Source of the DNA: Balamuthia mandrillaris
Taxonomy: Eukaryota > Discosea > Longamoebia > Balamuthiidae
Length of the DNA stretch: 64,000 bases
NCBI GenBank assembly: GCA_031835245.1
Contig: JAVKOQ010000068.1
Span: 124,001-188,000, forward strand
Reading direction: 5' to 3'
In this document: positions 13,243 to 23,499 of the stretch, one piece after another
Layout of the letters: every line of letters begins with the position of its first letter
Position numbering within the stretch: the stretch's first letter is position 1
Position numbers and translations under genes: made by a program
The notes under the pieces: generated by a model
Seen by the model: the letters and a program-made list of their open reading frames with translations, nothing else
Told to the model about the DNA's origin: nothing
The model's database searches: none

Positions 13243-13640
13243 GAGAGAAAGCAAGAAGAGAGAGAAGGGCAAAGAGAATGGAGAACAAGTATCAGCCCCT
13301 TGTGTCTTTGTTTGTCCATAAAAAGTTTGGAGGGAGGTTTTTTCCTGCTCTGAGTGTAAGAGCATTGCTTCTTTCAGGGGCCTTGGCGCCAGTGCTCTTG
13401 GTGTTGATGTTGCCTTCTTGCGCGTTATGTTAGACAAAAAAACTCTAAAGGCCTGGCACAGAGGAGGAGGAGTGCTGGTATGAGTGAAAACTAACACATT
13501 TTACATTTGGCTTATACCAAGTTGCCACAAAAAAGAGGGACCTTCACATCTTACCACCCAATTCAGAGGAGAAAAAACATAGAAAGGCCAAGGAAGAGTG
13601 GGAGCAAACCCATGGACAGCTAATATATAGCGCACTCATT
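13176..13640. other. 3' flank with a GA tract, no gene seen
   Basis: Holds a GA microsatellite at 13210-13240 and unique-looking AT-rich sequence. Open frames here are short and low complexity. Confidence 0.4.
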
Positions 13641-13839
13641 GTCAAAAGAAGTGACTAAAGTAAACATGGGATGGGATATTTACCATTGGAAGTTGGGATT
13701 ATTACCATTTTTGCTCAGGAGAATGAAAACAACAATGACAATATAAGGAATAAGAACAACAATAATAAACACTTTGGGAATACTAATGTTTATATAGTTA
13801 ATTGAAAATGTACACAATACCAACTTTCTTACTGTTGAC

Positions 13840-14040
13840 ATTTGTTATAGTAGTAGTAATAAGAAGTTTATTTGCTCTAAGAGTAGCCGCACTATATTGC
13901 AATACACTTCTTGCTGTCTCATTCTACACAGGTTTGATCTTCTTTCACCATGATTTGAAAAGCTTTTTGACACATAGTCCATATGACAAAGTAGTAGTAG
14001 TAATAAAAGTTTATTTGCTCTGAGAGCAACACCAATCTAT
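13840..14040. repeat. Direct repeat pair of about 40 bases
   Basis: Two copies of a segment containing AGTAGTAGTAATA followed by GTTTATTTGCTCT, at about 13846-13890 and 13993-14035. They may belong to the 3' untranslated part of the LINE on the - strand just to the right. Confidence 0.5.
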
Positions 14041-14220
14041 ACATAAAAAGTAAGCCTTGTACATACATAGTGTACTCTTACTTTTCTTACTCCCTCATCC
14101 TCAATGCCTTCCCAATTGTTACTCAATTCACAAGTGAAAGGTGTTGAATGAGATTTCAGACCAACTTTGTATCATCTAGCTATCCTTTTCTTTCCCTTTC
14201 CTTTCTTCTCTTTTCCTTGC

Positions 14221-15065
14221 TTACATTACTTCCAAAGACTGATAAAATGCAGAAGAACTTCCATGCTTCCAACTTGCTCTTGCTGCCCATAATCTCCAGA
14301 CTCGTTTACAACTTTGCTTACATTGTTCCATCTCTTGAGCTCTGTTACATTTCTTTCCACTTGACATATGACAAAGTAAACTTGACAATGGCCTCTGCAG
14401 CAATCTGGGCAGTTCGTGTACCCAGGTCTTGTGCAATGGCTCCTTGTTGCCTAAGGCTAGGCTATAAAGGGATTGCTTGGCCTTGGTGATCCTCTTCTTG
14501 GCATAAGTTGTCCACTTATCACTTTCTTCAAACCACAGTCCCAGGTACTTGGCCTCTTTTACACATTTCACAGCCTTGTTGATGGGGGATAAACCCTGCA
14601 GATCAAGAAAGGGACGGCATGTAAGCGACTCTGGGTTTATTCACAAGGAAAGAGGTGTGGACCAAAGTGTGTGCTTTGAGTGTGTCGTGAGGAAAAAGGG
14701 AAAATAAAAAAGGGTGAGAGAATTTGGGGTATCCAGGGAAAGCGTCAACAGGAAGTCAAAATGATGCGAATTGTTGGTTTTCCAACAGCCTCCTCCTTAA
14801 GTCTCCACTCTTGAAAGCATGCCTTCTTTCCTTGTGCTAGCACCACTGATTCCTTTGCATTGAACTGAAGTCTCAGAGCTTTAACTGCCTTTTTTGCCAC
14901 ATTCAGTCGAGCTCAAAAGGATCACTGGTCATCACTGCTAAATCATCTGCAAAAACTAGCAAACATTCCTTGCTTAACTCCTCTTTCTAGACATTATTGG
15001 GACTTCCTCAAACAATCTTCTTCACCTTCCACTTCTTCTTAAGAGGGGAAGTATATTGATAGAAT
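14221..15065 (-). mobile_element. LINE (non-LTR retrotransposon) fragment, reverse transcriptase C-terminal part
   Basis: On the - strand around 14940-14970 the reverse transcriptase motif LVFADDLAV can be read. Further downstream come AKYLGLWFEESDKWTTYAK and KRITKAKQSLYSL, typical of the region after the catalytic FADD in non-LTR elements. Only the 3' portion is present. A solo LTR (14577-14787) sits within it, and the LINE reading resumes in frame on both sides once the LTR and its 4-base duplication are ignored, so the LTR is younger than the LINE. Other sequence resembling the LINE is not visible past about 15065. Confidence 0.75.
14577..14787 (-). mobile_element. Solo LTR, family alpha, copy 1 (inside a LINE)
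   Basis: Read on the - strand it begins TGTTGGAAAACC and ends CATCAACA, 211 bases, with an AATAAA signal near its middle-right. It is flanked by GCCT on both sides, a 4-base target duplication. No internal region is attached, so this is a recombined solo LTR fossil. Confidence 0.85.
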
Positions 15066-15277
15066 TGTTGATGGGGGATAAACCATGCAGATTAAGAAAG
15101 GGATGGCACATAAGTGACTCTGGGTTTATTCACAAGAAAAGAGGGGTGGACCAAAGTATGTACTTTGAGTGTGTCACAAGGAAAAAGGGAAAATGAAAAA
15201 GGGGTGAAAGAATTCGGGGTATCCAGGGAGAGTGTTGACAGGAAGTCATAATGATGTGAATTGTTGGTTTTCCAACA
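15066..15277 (-). mobile_element. Solo LTR, family alpha, copy 2
   Basis: It has the same ends and internal AATAAA as copy 1, with visible divergence. It is flanked by GAAT on both sides. Solo LTR fossil. Confidence 0.85.
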
Positions 15278-15549
15278 GAATTATCAACACTAATCTGAAG
15301 ACTCCTTATGTTGGATCTGTCTCAGACTCTTGAGCAGGGATCCATTAGTTTTTGGAATGTATGTAGCCTTTCTAGTAAACAAAGTATTCATGCATATTGG
15401 CTGGGCCTTTGTGATCAAAGGTTTTGTCTATTTCATACTCTGGATTGCCTATTTTACCTATTGCCTAATGTGATCTCTATGTCATCAATTAAGAAGATGA
15501 CAGTGTGGTGGTGTTCATAGGATGCTAGGTAGAGATACTTTTATGCTGC

Positions 15550-15948
15550 TACTGGAGAGAATAGAACCAAGAAAAGAAACAACAGAGTGATGAGAGCCCA
15601 ATGTAATTTAATGCATGAAAGAGAAAAGATAAGTGCGTAATTGTGTGTGTTTGTCCTCTGTGTTTGTGAACTGCAACTCAAGTGAAGAAAATGAAAAAAG
15701 AACCAATTTATAGTTAGGAAGGGAACCTAAGGGCCAGAGATCGAGGGTTCGTCAGCAGAATTGCCAATTCTCAATTTCTGAGCTCACTTGAAGAAACTTC
15801 AGGGGAAAAGACTGGAAACAACAAGTTGATCTTCGGTGTCAACAAGATTGATCGAAGAGATGACGTCGGTTGTTGGCAGAAAAAGATCAAAGAGAAAGAA
15901 AGAAGGAAGAACAAGGAGAAAAGAGTTGGTTATGTTAGTAGTTGCCAA
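15550..15948 (-). mobile_element. LTR fossil, family beta, partial
   Basis: Reverse complement of most of the LTR at 21154-21627. Shared blocks include the CAATTTATAG promoter-like block and the TTTCTTCAAG segment. One end is not recognisable, so it is a worn, partial copy. Confidence 0.7.
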
Positions 15949-16800
15949 TAGTAGTAAGATGTATTGCAAAGCAGGAGTTCAGGGAAGCTGTCTGCCATGC
16001 TGAAATTCCAGGCAACATTAAGCTTGCATCTCTTGAGCATAACTCCCTCCTTAACTTTGACAATGCTTTGGACTCTGCTGCAGATGCTCCCAGCCTTGCT
16101 ATAACCCCTGAAGCTATCCATGCAGAAGGTCTCTACTGATGATAAGAAGCATTCAGTACATATGTAGACAGCTGATTGATGCTAGGAGGAAGTGAAGCTG
16201 GTGAAGGAGATGGTATACCAATAATAAGCCAGGTGCTGTGACAGTGATGACCAGGAGACAACAGATACCATGACAAGTGAGGTATGACTATGTTGTTTTT
16301 TACCAAGAATATAACAGGATTTCTGTAAAAGATACATTATTTGCATGGACTAGACTATTAAAGAAGAGGCTCTCTTTACCTTATTTGAGCTTTTTGGGCT
16401 TGGTGTGTAGTTGCTGTTTGTGAACATTTTTTTGACCCACATGAGTGATTCAAATCCCCTCTTGCACTACACATATCATGGAAGCTCCAGCCACTCTTGA
16501 CACCATGTGAACAGCTTTGTAAGGCACAACAGGAGTACCTTTGGCATGCTCTAACAACTTAGCTTGACATGTTAACTCGGACCAGTAATACAAGTCGAGA
16601 CACAGTATAAACAAAAAGGAGAATCTCCTTTTGGAAATTTGAAAGGGCAAAAAATAATTTTTTAAATATTTTTCCAAAACCAAAAATAATTCTTTTTTCA
16701 AATTTTATTCATAAGGAAAATTATAAATCATTTTTATATGAATGGAATAGTATTTTATAAATATTAAAGAAAACATTTTTATTATTGTTATTTGAAAGTT
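15949..16800. other. No gene recognised
   Basis: Moderately AT-rich sequence without an extended coding signal or a repeat that I can match inside the window. The short open frames near 15930-16140 have no recognisable features. Confidence 0.3.
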
Positions 16801-16839
16801 GATATTTCAAAAACAGAATTTAATTGTCTAATTTGTCTT

Positions 16840-17600
16840 TTCCTTTATCTTTTTTTGATTTGGTTGATTGAGAAGATGTGTTGCTATCAGAATCTGAAAA
16901 ATCCTCATCACTATTATTATTGTTCTTTTTACTTTCTGTATCTTCTTGTTCTTCTTCTTTTCTTTCTTCTTCTTCTTCTTCTTCTTCTTCTTCTTCTTTT
17001 TCTTCTTTTTCTTCTACTTTTACTTTTTTACTTTTATCTTTTTCATTTTATTGTGCTTTTGATTTTTTGTGGTTTTTGGGGGTAAGCTTTGGAAGTTCTT
17101 CATTTTCCTCTTCAGATTGATTACTATCTTTTGGAACTTCATCATCTTCATCATCTGCATTTTTTGGTACTAAATCTTTTTTCAAAACTTTATGTTTTTT
17201 CTTCCAAGCAACTAAGCCTTTTTGCACCTTGTTTCTCCCAAGGAATTAAGCATCAAGGGAGTTTGTGTTGGTAAATTATCATAAATGATCACTTTGAACT
17301 TGGTAGGAGGGGAATGAGAAGCAAGCACGTCCTTTCCCCATTTGTTGAGTTGGTGGGCCAATTGTTTGGAGAGTTGAGGAGGAGTATTGAGTTTGGGTCT
17401 GCCACAATGATGGTTTTTTGCTTTTTTGGCCTGGTGTTTGGAAGAGGTCTTTGGTTGTTGTTTTTTGCTTCTTCTTTTTTTTTTTTTTTCAATATCATGA
17501 GATGGTTTTGGTGAAGGAGGTGGAGAGAGTTGAGGTGTAGTGGTGTTTGAGTGGAATGGAGGAGAAGCAAGTTCATTGGAGGGTATGTGTTGCTAGCAGC
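16840..17600 (-). other. AT-rich stretch with decayed Glu/Lys-rich coding-like sequence
   Basis: On the - strand, broken frames read as acidic, lysine-rich low-complexity protein, including a GAA run encoded by the TTC tract at 16967-16998, and upstream of it a Pro/Lys-rich piece. It may be the tail of the ParB-like reading frame at 17716-18150. No intact gene is visible and the base composition is more AT-rich than the gene blocks. Confidence 0.3.
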
Positions 17601-17715
17601 AAGCAATGAATAAATGAATGAAAGATAGCAAAAGGAAATATTAACTAAACTTCAATGCCATAGAAAAAATTGCAAATGGCAGACAACGTCCAAGAAATAT
17701 GAGTAAGTCACCTTG

Positions 17716-18150
17716 TTAAAAAAAGCAACAGAAAACTCCAAGGTATTGTACCTTGTCCAAGACAGCCATACTTGGAAGTTGTTTGCCACCAAATGGCAGC
17801 ACTTTGGCCCTCCAAGTTAACTCCTTCAGCTTTGGGGAGTTTTCACAGTACAATATGTGGGCTGCTGCACAATGATGGTTACCTCCAAGACATACATATT
17901 CTTGTTGATTGCTTTCTGGATGCACCCATAGAGCTGAGGGCAGTTCCATCAATAATAAGGAAGAGCGTTCATCAAAAGACAAAATGCCTGAGTTGAATGT
18001 GGCCAGCAGCTTATTCAACCCCTCTGGTTTTAGAGGTTGATGCCAACCTGATAAAACAAACGAAGTTAATGACAGTACAAAGTTAAAAGAAGGCATGAAG
18101 AACTGTGGAGGGTATCTGCTGCACTGTATGGCGCAGCCAATGCCCTTCAA
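17716..18150 (-). CDS. ParB/sulfiredoxin-like domain reading frame (tentative)
   Basis: A 144-residue frame contains GWHQPLKPEGLNKLL, FNSGILSFDERSS, then YVCLGGNHHCAAAHIL. The order resembles a ParB/Srx-type fold: a Pro-rich lead, a 'Gly-Ile-Leu' turn, and a Gly-x-His-x-x-Ala-Ala motif (here GGNHHCAAA). Such domains occur in expanded eukaryotic families linked to repeats. The frame starts in a segment (IGCAIQC) that overlaps a dispersed repeat, and its end is open, so exon limits are unknown. It could be a decayed gene. Domain call is by pattern only. Confidence 0.4.
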   Translation of the reverse strand: MKGIGCAIQCSRYPPQFFMPSFNFVLSLTSFVLSGWHQPLKPEGLNKLLATFNSGILSFDERSSLLLMELPSALWVHPESNQQEYVCLGGNHHCAAAHILYCENSPKLKELTWRAKVLPFGGKQLPSMAVLDKVQYLGVFCCFF

Positions 18151-18508
18151 CTAGTCAACAAGAGAGAAAAAGGCCAAAGGCATGTACGACACAGCTTATA
18201 ACCTTTTCTTGCCAGTCAAACTAAGAAATTAAGGCAGCAGTTGTGATCTGCTTTTATTTTTGTGTTATAGTCAATGGCTGAATAGCCACTATTCGCCTTG
18301 CTTCTTTCTTCCTCAAGGAAGAAGGGCCAGTCCAGCTCCATTCTACTTTTGCCACACAAGGTATCAAAATTTCGTTTAATTGGTAGTCAAATCGTTGTGG
18401 TTTGCTGCAGACTTTGTGGAAGGCAACCAATGACAGAGAGCATTGCTAATATGGTGCTGGAAGAAGTGACAGCAAGTTGAAGGAAATTCGAAAGTGTTTT
18501 GTTCCCAT

Positions 18509-18832
18509 AATAAAGGGGCTTGAAGGGGCGCAACCGTGGCGTGTCAATTCAGCGTTGGTTCACTGTTCCAAAGGTCACGGTTTCAACACCAGCCAAAATC
18601 AACTCTTTCCTTTGCCCCCAAGGAAGACCTGAGGAACGATGACCCCACAAATCATCAGGGCTACTGCCAGGAATCTGCCAGGAATACTCATTGGTTGTGG
18701 GCCAGGACTTGCGGGACAAACTTAACACACAAACCTGTCACTGATGGTTTCCCTCCTTAGGAGGGTTTGCTAGTCTAAATTGCCTCAACCAGAAAGACAT
18801 TAAACTTACAATAAACAATAAAGGGGCTTGAA
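18509..18832 (+). mobile_element. tRNA-derived SINE with 16-base target site duplications
   Basis: The 16-base sequence AATAAAGGGGCTTGAA occurs at 18509-18524 and again, identical, at 18817-18832. The 292-base body between them starts GGGGCGCAACCGTGGCG and has a tRNA-like head: an A-box-like TGGCGTGTCA and a B-box-like GGTTTCAACACC (one base longer than the consensus). The body continues without coding potential and ends in ATTAAACTTACAATAAAC. Perfect duplications mean a fairly recent insertion. Mobilisation by a LINE is inferred from the duplication length. Confidence 0.8.
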
Positions 18833-19059
18833 TGTGCTTTCTTATGTCCAACCTCATGATTCTTTCTTTTGAGTTCAACTTGTGAAAGGACTGTGAGGCA
18901 TAATGATTTGTATTGTTCTCAGTTGTCAAATCTGTTCAGCCTGCATTTTGTTTGAAAGAGAGACCAGCATTGCTATGTCATTATCCCTTTTTCTTTTGTT
19001 TTTTTGCTTGCATTCAAATTTTGAGACTAGCGCCATACGGCGCAGATAAGCCCTATCCC

Positions 19060-19185
19060 ACTTGTTGGTAAAATCACCAACACTTATATCAAGACTCCTC
19101 ATGTTGGCTCCATCCTGGACCCTCAGCTCTCCTTTCTTTTGTATCCTTCATCCTTCCCTTCTCCCTTTTCCCTTTTCTCTGGGTG
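19060..19185 (+). repeat. Left arm of a long inverted repeat (LTR-like)
   Basis: About 120 bases starting GTTGGTAAAATCACCAACAC and containing GACTCCTCATGTTGG recur in reverse complement at 21035-21153. A shorter worn copy lies near 15278-15330. The ends resemble LTR termini, so these may be solo LTRs in opposite orientation. Confidence 0.65.
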
Positions 19186-19335
19186 TACTTTGCAGCAACG
19201 TCGGAGATTCACTCCCATTGTCCTTCCTCTATTCTTTTGAATACACTTCTTGTCTCATCACCAACTCTTTTATTCTTGAGGTTGGATTTGACCAACATTT
19301 TTTTTGACTTACATACGTGATTCATACCCACATGA

Positions 19336-20770
19336 GTGATTCAAATCCCCTCTTGTGCTACATACATCATGAAAGCCTTAGTTGCTCTCAACACACTCCG
19401 TTACATCCTACAACAGGAGTATCTTCGCATGCTCCAACAATCCTTTCAACTTGAGCTTGACATCCCCAGCTGCCTTGAGACTGAATGCGTCACCAAAGAA
19501 GAAGAACAGCGCAAGTTAGACAAAGCCGCAGAACACACCAGAAAGGCCATGGAATGGTTACAACAGCATATAGACAGCTTTGTTGTGTTCCTGGCATCCA
19601 CCTCAGCCACACTAGGCAACTCTTCCACATGCAACACTACCACTGTCGCTTTTTCCCCTCTCTCACCTGTTCCACAGATCTCTCCCATATAGTCACCTCA
19701 TTCGAGTTCCCCCTCTCCCGTTGACATTTCCATCAACAACACAACTGCTTCCAACAGCACCCATGATCCCTCTGTTCCAGAAACACAGAGCAACACAACT
19801 ACTCCTTCCCCTCCTACTCAGAAGAAAATGCCTCGCCTTCCCCCCAGACTACCTAAGTTCGACGTCAGCAAGCGCCAGGACCCTGCTCTTCACACCATGG
19901 AACTGGAGTATCACCTTAACACCTACAACTAGCCTGAGGATAGATGGACACAAGCCCTCATCATCACCCTTGTTGGAGACGGATGTCTTTGGGCCATTAG
20001 TGCTCTATGAGACCAACCATGGAATGTCGCTTGAGACCTCTTCCATCGGCACTACTGCCTTCCAGACATCAAGGCCACAACAATAGAGGCTGTCACATCG
20101 TTTTGACAGAAGCCTGGCAAAAGTGTTCATCAGCTCATCGATTGGTACTCTGTACTCTGATAATTAATCATCCTCCTGACACCTTCTACAACTACCTCAA
20201 AGCCTTTTTCTTTGGATGAGCCCTTCTTCCCCACATCAAGTCGAAGTACAAGCAACAGACTCTTCGCAACAAGCCACAAGACATCATCGCTGCTTTTGAG
20301 CTCGCAGTCCTCATTGAGTTAGAGTTTCCCCAACCTTCTTCAAAAGATAAAGGTCACAGCAATTCACCACAATCACCATTACCCACACAATAGGTGCTGT
20401 TTGCACACACTGCAAAACACGCAACCACACGGAAGATCAGTGCCAAAAAAAGGCCCGCAGGCTACAACAGCAGTCATCTCAAGCAACATCTGCTACACCA
20501 GCCTCATTTTCTGCTCCTGCAACATGCAACCCCACGTCAACACTGCTGCATCAAACATGTGCACAACTACCAGCATGCCAGTCGTCTCCAGCTCATGTTC
20601 CCTCAACTCCATGGCTTCTACACAGCAACAGAGCAACACACCTGCTCCTACCATTGAGCAGCAAGACTCTATCATCAATGAAGAGGAATATGACGAGTTC
20701 TATGAGTCACAACAGGCTCTCAACTCTATCACCATCACTAACAATATGCCCAGACCCAACGACCCTATCT
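19336..20770 (+). mobile_element. Gag-like fossil of an LTR retroelement
   Basis: Broken reading frames on the + strand are rich in Ser/Thr/Pro and Gln. A CX2CX4HX4C zinc knuckle lies near 20401-20442, the usual nucleic-acid-binding motif of Gag in Ty3 and Ty1 elements. No polymerase region is attached. The piece is enclosed by the inverted repeat arms at 19060 and 21153. It carries many breaks and is old. Confidence 0.6.
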
Positions 20771-20809
20771 GTGCCCTGATGATCATCACCGACCATCACT
20801 GGCATCGGC

Positions 20810-20995
20810 TGCACAGTGCAGATCAGCCCTTTTGTATGGCAGGCATGGGCTGTGCCATATGGCGAAAGATCAGCCCTTTTCTGCTCTCTTTTCTTTTGTA
20901 TGGCTGACATTGGCTACACCATGCAGTGCAGATCAGCCCTCTTCAGCTTTCTCTACTATTGTACGAAAGGCATTGGCTATCCTTCCCATCCAATG
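20810..20995. repeat. Short tandem/dispersed repeat with GATCAGCCCT core
   Basis: The core GCAGATCAGCCCTTTTGTATGG occurs in three worn copies between 20815 and 20945, and related GGCGCAGAT(A/C)AGCCC or TATGGCGCAGCC pieces occur at 19030 and 18128. No function is recognised. Confidence 0.5.
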
Positions 20996-21034
20996 AAAAG
21001 AAATTCCAATTTTCATTGCTTCAAAGTACATCAA

Positions 21035-21153
21035 GAGAAAGGGGAAAAGGGAAAAAGGAAAGATGAAGAATACAAAAGAAAAAAGAGCAGAGAGTCCAGG
21101 ATGGATCCAACATGAGGAGTCTTGAGATAAGTGTTGGTGATTTTATTAACACC
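21035..21153 (-). repeat. Right arm of the long inverted repeat
   Basis: Reverse complement of 19060-19185, with the same CCAACATGAGGAGTC block. It abuts the beta-family LTR at 21154. Confidence 0.65.
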
Positions 21154-21627
21154 TGTTGGCAACTGCCAACATAACCAACTCTTTTCTCCTCGTTCTTTCT
21201 TCTTTCTTTCTCTTTGGTCTTTTTCTGCCAACAACCGATGTCATCTCTTCAATCAATCTTGTCGACACCAAAGATCAACTTATTGTTTCCAGTCTTTTCT
21301 CCTGAAGTTTCTTCAAGTTCAGAAATTGAGAATTGGCAATTCTGCTGACGAATCCTCAATCTCTGACCTGTCAGTTCCCTTCCTAACTATAAATTGGTTC
21401 TTCTTTCATTTTCTTCACTTAGGTTGCAGTTCACAAACACAAAGTACAAACACACACACAATCACACACTTATCTTTTCTCTTTCATGCAGTAAATTACA
21501 TTGGGCTCTCATCACTCTGTTGTTTCTTTTCTTGGTCTATTCTCTTTGTTTAACACACCCTCATCCTTTGTGGCTGTTGCTATCTTTCTCTTTGTTACTG
21601 TCTTAGTTTTATGCTCAGGTTCCAACA
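21154..21627 (+). mobile_element. LTR fossil, family beta, 474 bases
   Basis: Begins TGTTGGCAACTGCC and ends GGTTCCAACA, has a TATA-like CTATAAATTGG near 21388 and matches 15550-15948 in reverse complement. A worn fragment of its 3' end may also lie near 51370-51465. It is followed directly by integrase-like sequence. Confidence 0.75.
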
Positions 21628-22259
21628 TTTTGGTTAACAAGTCAAACCATTTTAATTTCAATATTATTCTTTCTCTTTTTTTTTTATTGGGTATTGACAT
21701 ACAAGATCACCTTTCTTCATCCTTTGGTTGACCGGACAGCGGCTCCTACTGCTAGTGCTATCTACAGGGTCATATGCAATTTTGGCTTTCCCAAGATTGT
21801 ATAGTCAAACAATAGCTCTGAGTTCGTCAATGAGACCATGGCCACTATCAAGGCTATCTCGGGCTTCAATCACAGATTTATTTCTGCCTATCATCTGTGA
21901 GCCAATGGTGCTGCTGAGGCACACGTCAAGCTTGCCAAGTCCGCTCTTATGAAGCTGGTCTCTTCTGCCATGATTCTTCTGTTTCCTTGGTTGAATTCAA
22001 GCTGGGCAACACCATTATGCTCCATCATTCTGCCACCACCTCTAAGATGGATCTGAAGTATCTTGGCCCTTTCTCTGTCAAATACAGAACCAAGAGTGGG
22101 GCTGATGTACTAGTGGATGTCACTGGCAATGAGTTGGAAGATCATATTCTTCCTTCTCTTTTAAAGCTAGTTCCTCCTCTCCCTTCTGGTTTTTTTGATA
22201 CCTCTATCCTCCACTTCAATTCCTCCTGGTAAAACTGATTTGGAATCTCAAGTTAAACT
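21628..22259 (+). mobile_element. Ty3-type integrase fossil
   Basis: The translated + strand resembles the integrase catalytic core and the C-terminal GPF-type region of Ty3 elements. It lies between the beta LTR and the alpha solo LTR at 22260. Incomplete, several breaks, old. Confidence 0.65.
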
Positions 22260-22471
22260 TGTTGGAAAACCAACAATTCGCGTCATTTTGACTTCCTGTC
22301 GACACTTTCCCTGGATACCCCAAATTCTCTCACCCCTTTTTTATTTTCCCTTTTTCCTCACGACACACTCAAAGCACACACTTTGGTCCACACCTCTTTC
22401 CTTGTGAATAAACCCAGAGTCGCTTACGTGCCGTCCCTTTCTTGATCCGCAGGGTTTATCCCCCATCAACA
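22260..22471 (+). mobile_element. Solo LTR, family alpha, copy 3
   Basis: 212 bases, TGTTGGAAAACC to CCATCAACA, with AATAAACCC inside. AACT flanks both sides as a 4-base target duplication. Solo LTR fossil. Confidence 0.88.
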
Positions 22472-22935
22472 AACTTGATGGTTCTGATGATGATTACTCT
22501 GAGTCTGATGATGGATGATGAAGACTCTTCCTATGAAGTTAGCAAAGTGCTGGACCACTGTGGACCTGCCAACTGCTGAGAATACAAGTGTGACAAGGCT
22601 GGTAGGGGAACAACCTAACAGACACCAACTTGATAAATGTAGGGAAAAGACCTTTAATAAAATGGAAGAAAGAGATATATATACAAGGAGAGGTAGGAAT
22701 ATTATGTTGGAAAACCAACGATTCGCGTCATTATGACTTTTTGTCAACACTTTCCCTGGATACCCCAAATTCTCTTACCCCTTTTTATTTTCCCTTTTTC
22801 CTCATGACACACTCAAAGCACACACTTTGGTCCACCCCTCTTTCCTTGTGAATAAACCCAGAGTCGCTTACATGCCATCCCTTTCTTGATCCGCAGGGTT
22901 TATCCCCCATCAACAATTATGGAGAGTGGTATAAC
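22472..22935 (+). mobile_element. Chromovirus-type LTR remnant split by a solo LTR
   Basis: The segment ending AAATGGAAGAAAGAGATATA then TATACAAGGAGAG closely matches 41525-41575, next to a chromodomain-bearing Ty3 fossil. In this copy the alpha solo LTR (22705-22915) interrupts it. The TATATATAC block is promoter-like. Confidence 0.6.
22705..22915 (+). mobile_element. Solo LTR, family alpha, copy 4
   Basis: 211 bases with the same termini as copy 3, flanked by ATTA on both sides. Solo LTR fossil. Confidence 0.88.
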
Positions 22936-23178
22936 ACAATGTTAGATGGAAAGGTTACTGGTGGTTAGGTGGAGTAAAAAGCGTGTATACATGGAGTGTG
23001 GGTATGTGAGTGTGTGTGTGTGTGTGTATGTGTGTATGTGTTTTCTGGTGAGCATGTGTGGATGGATGCATAGGAACTCTATTTTGAAAACAGGAATTTT
23101 TAGATGCCTTGCTTTTGTGTTTTGGCATTGGCAATCACCCAAATCAGATAACACAGTTTCTCTTTGATGGGTCTGAAA

Positions 23179-23321
23179 GAGGTCTTGACACAAACTATCC
23201 AGTTCATTTGGTCACAGAGTTGAAGGTAATAACTCTGTGACTGTTGGCCAATTTTTGGGCTCTCTCAGACACATTTCCACAAAGTCCACCAAATGAAATG
23301 GATAGTTTGTGTCAAGACCTC
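23179..23321. repeat. Inverted repeat, 34-base arms, 75-base loop
   Basis: Left arm 23179-23212 starts GAGGTCTTGACACAAACTAT. The right arm 23288-23321 is its reverse complement with one mismatch. Transcribed, it would form a strong hairpin. Confidence 0.9.
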
Positions 23322-23338
23322 TTAGCTGCTTAACCTCA

Positions 23339-23455
23339 AGTATTCACCCAAATTGGGAGAGTTATTTGTGCTGTAGTGCTCACTAGCACAGAAATTCTCA
23401 CCTTATTTAACCCAAGCATCACCAAATGGTTTTTCCACATGCACTCTAGGCTTGT
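23339..23455. repeat. Dispersed repeat, copy 1
   Basis: Starts TATTCACCCAAATTGGGAGA and includes CACTAGCACAGAAATTCTCA. The same order is found at 43573-43682. It is non-coding and the family is unknown. Confidence 0.7.
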
Positions 23456-23499
23456 TGCCTGCCATCCACGAATTTTTGGAGTTGCTCCTTAAGGGTGCA

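Noticed and set aside
14577-15277. A miniature (TRIM-type) element formed by two alpha LTRs
   Set aside because: Each LTR has its own different 4-base duplication, and LINE sequence continues across the first, so they are separate solo LTRs.
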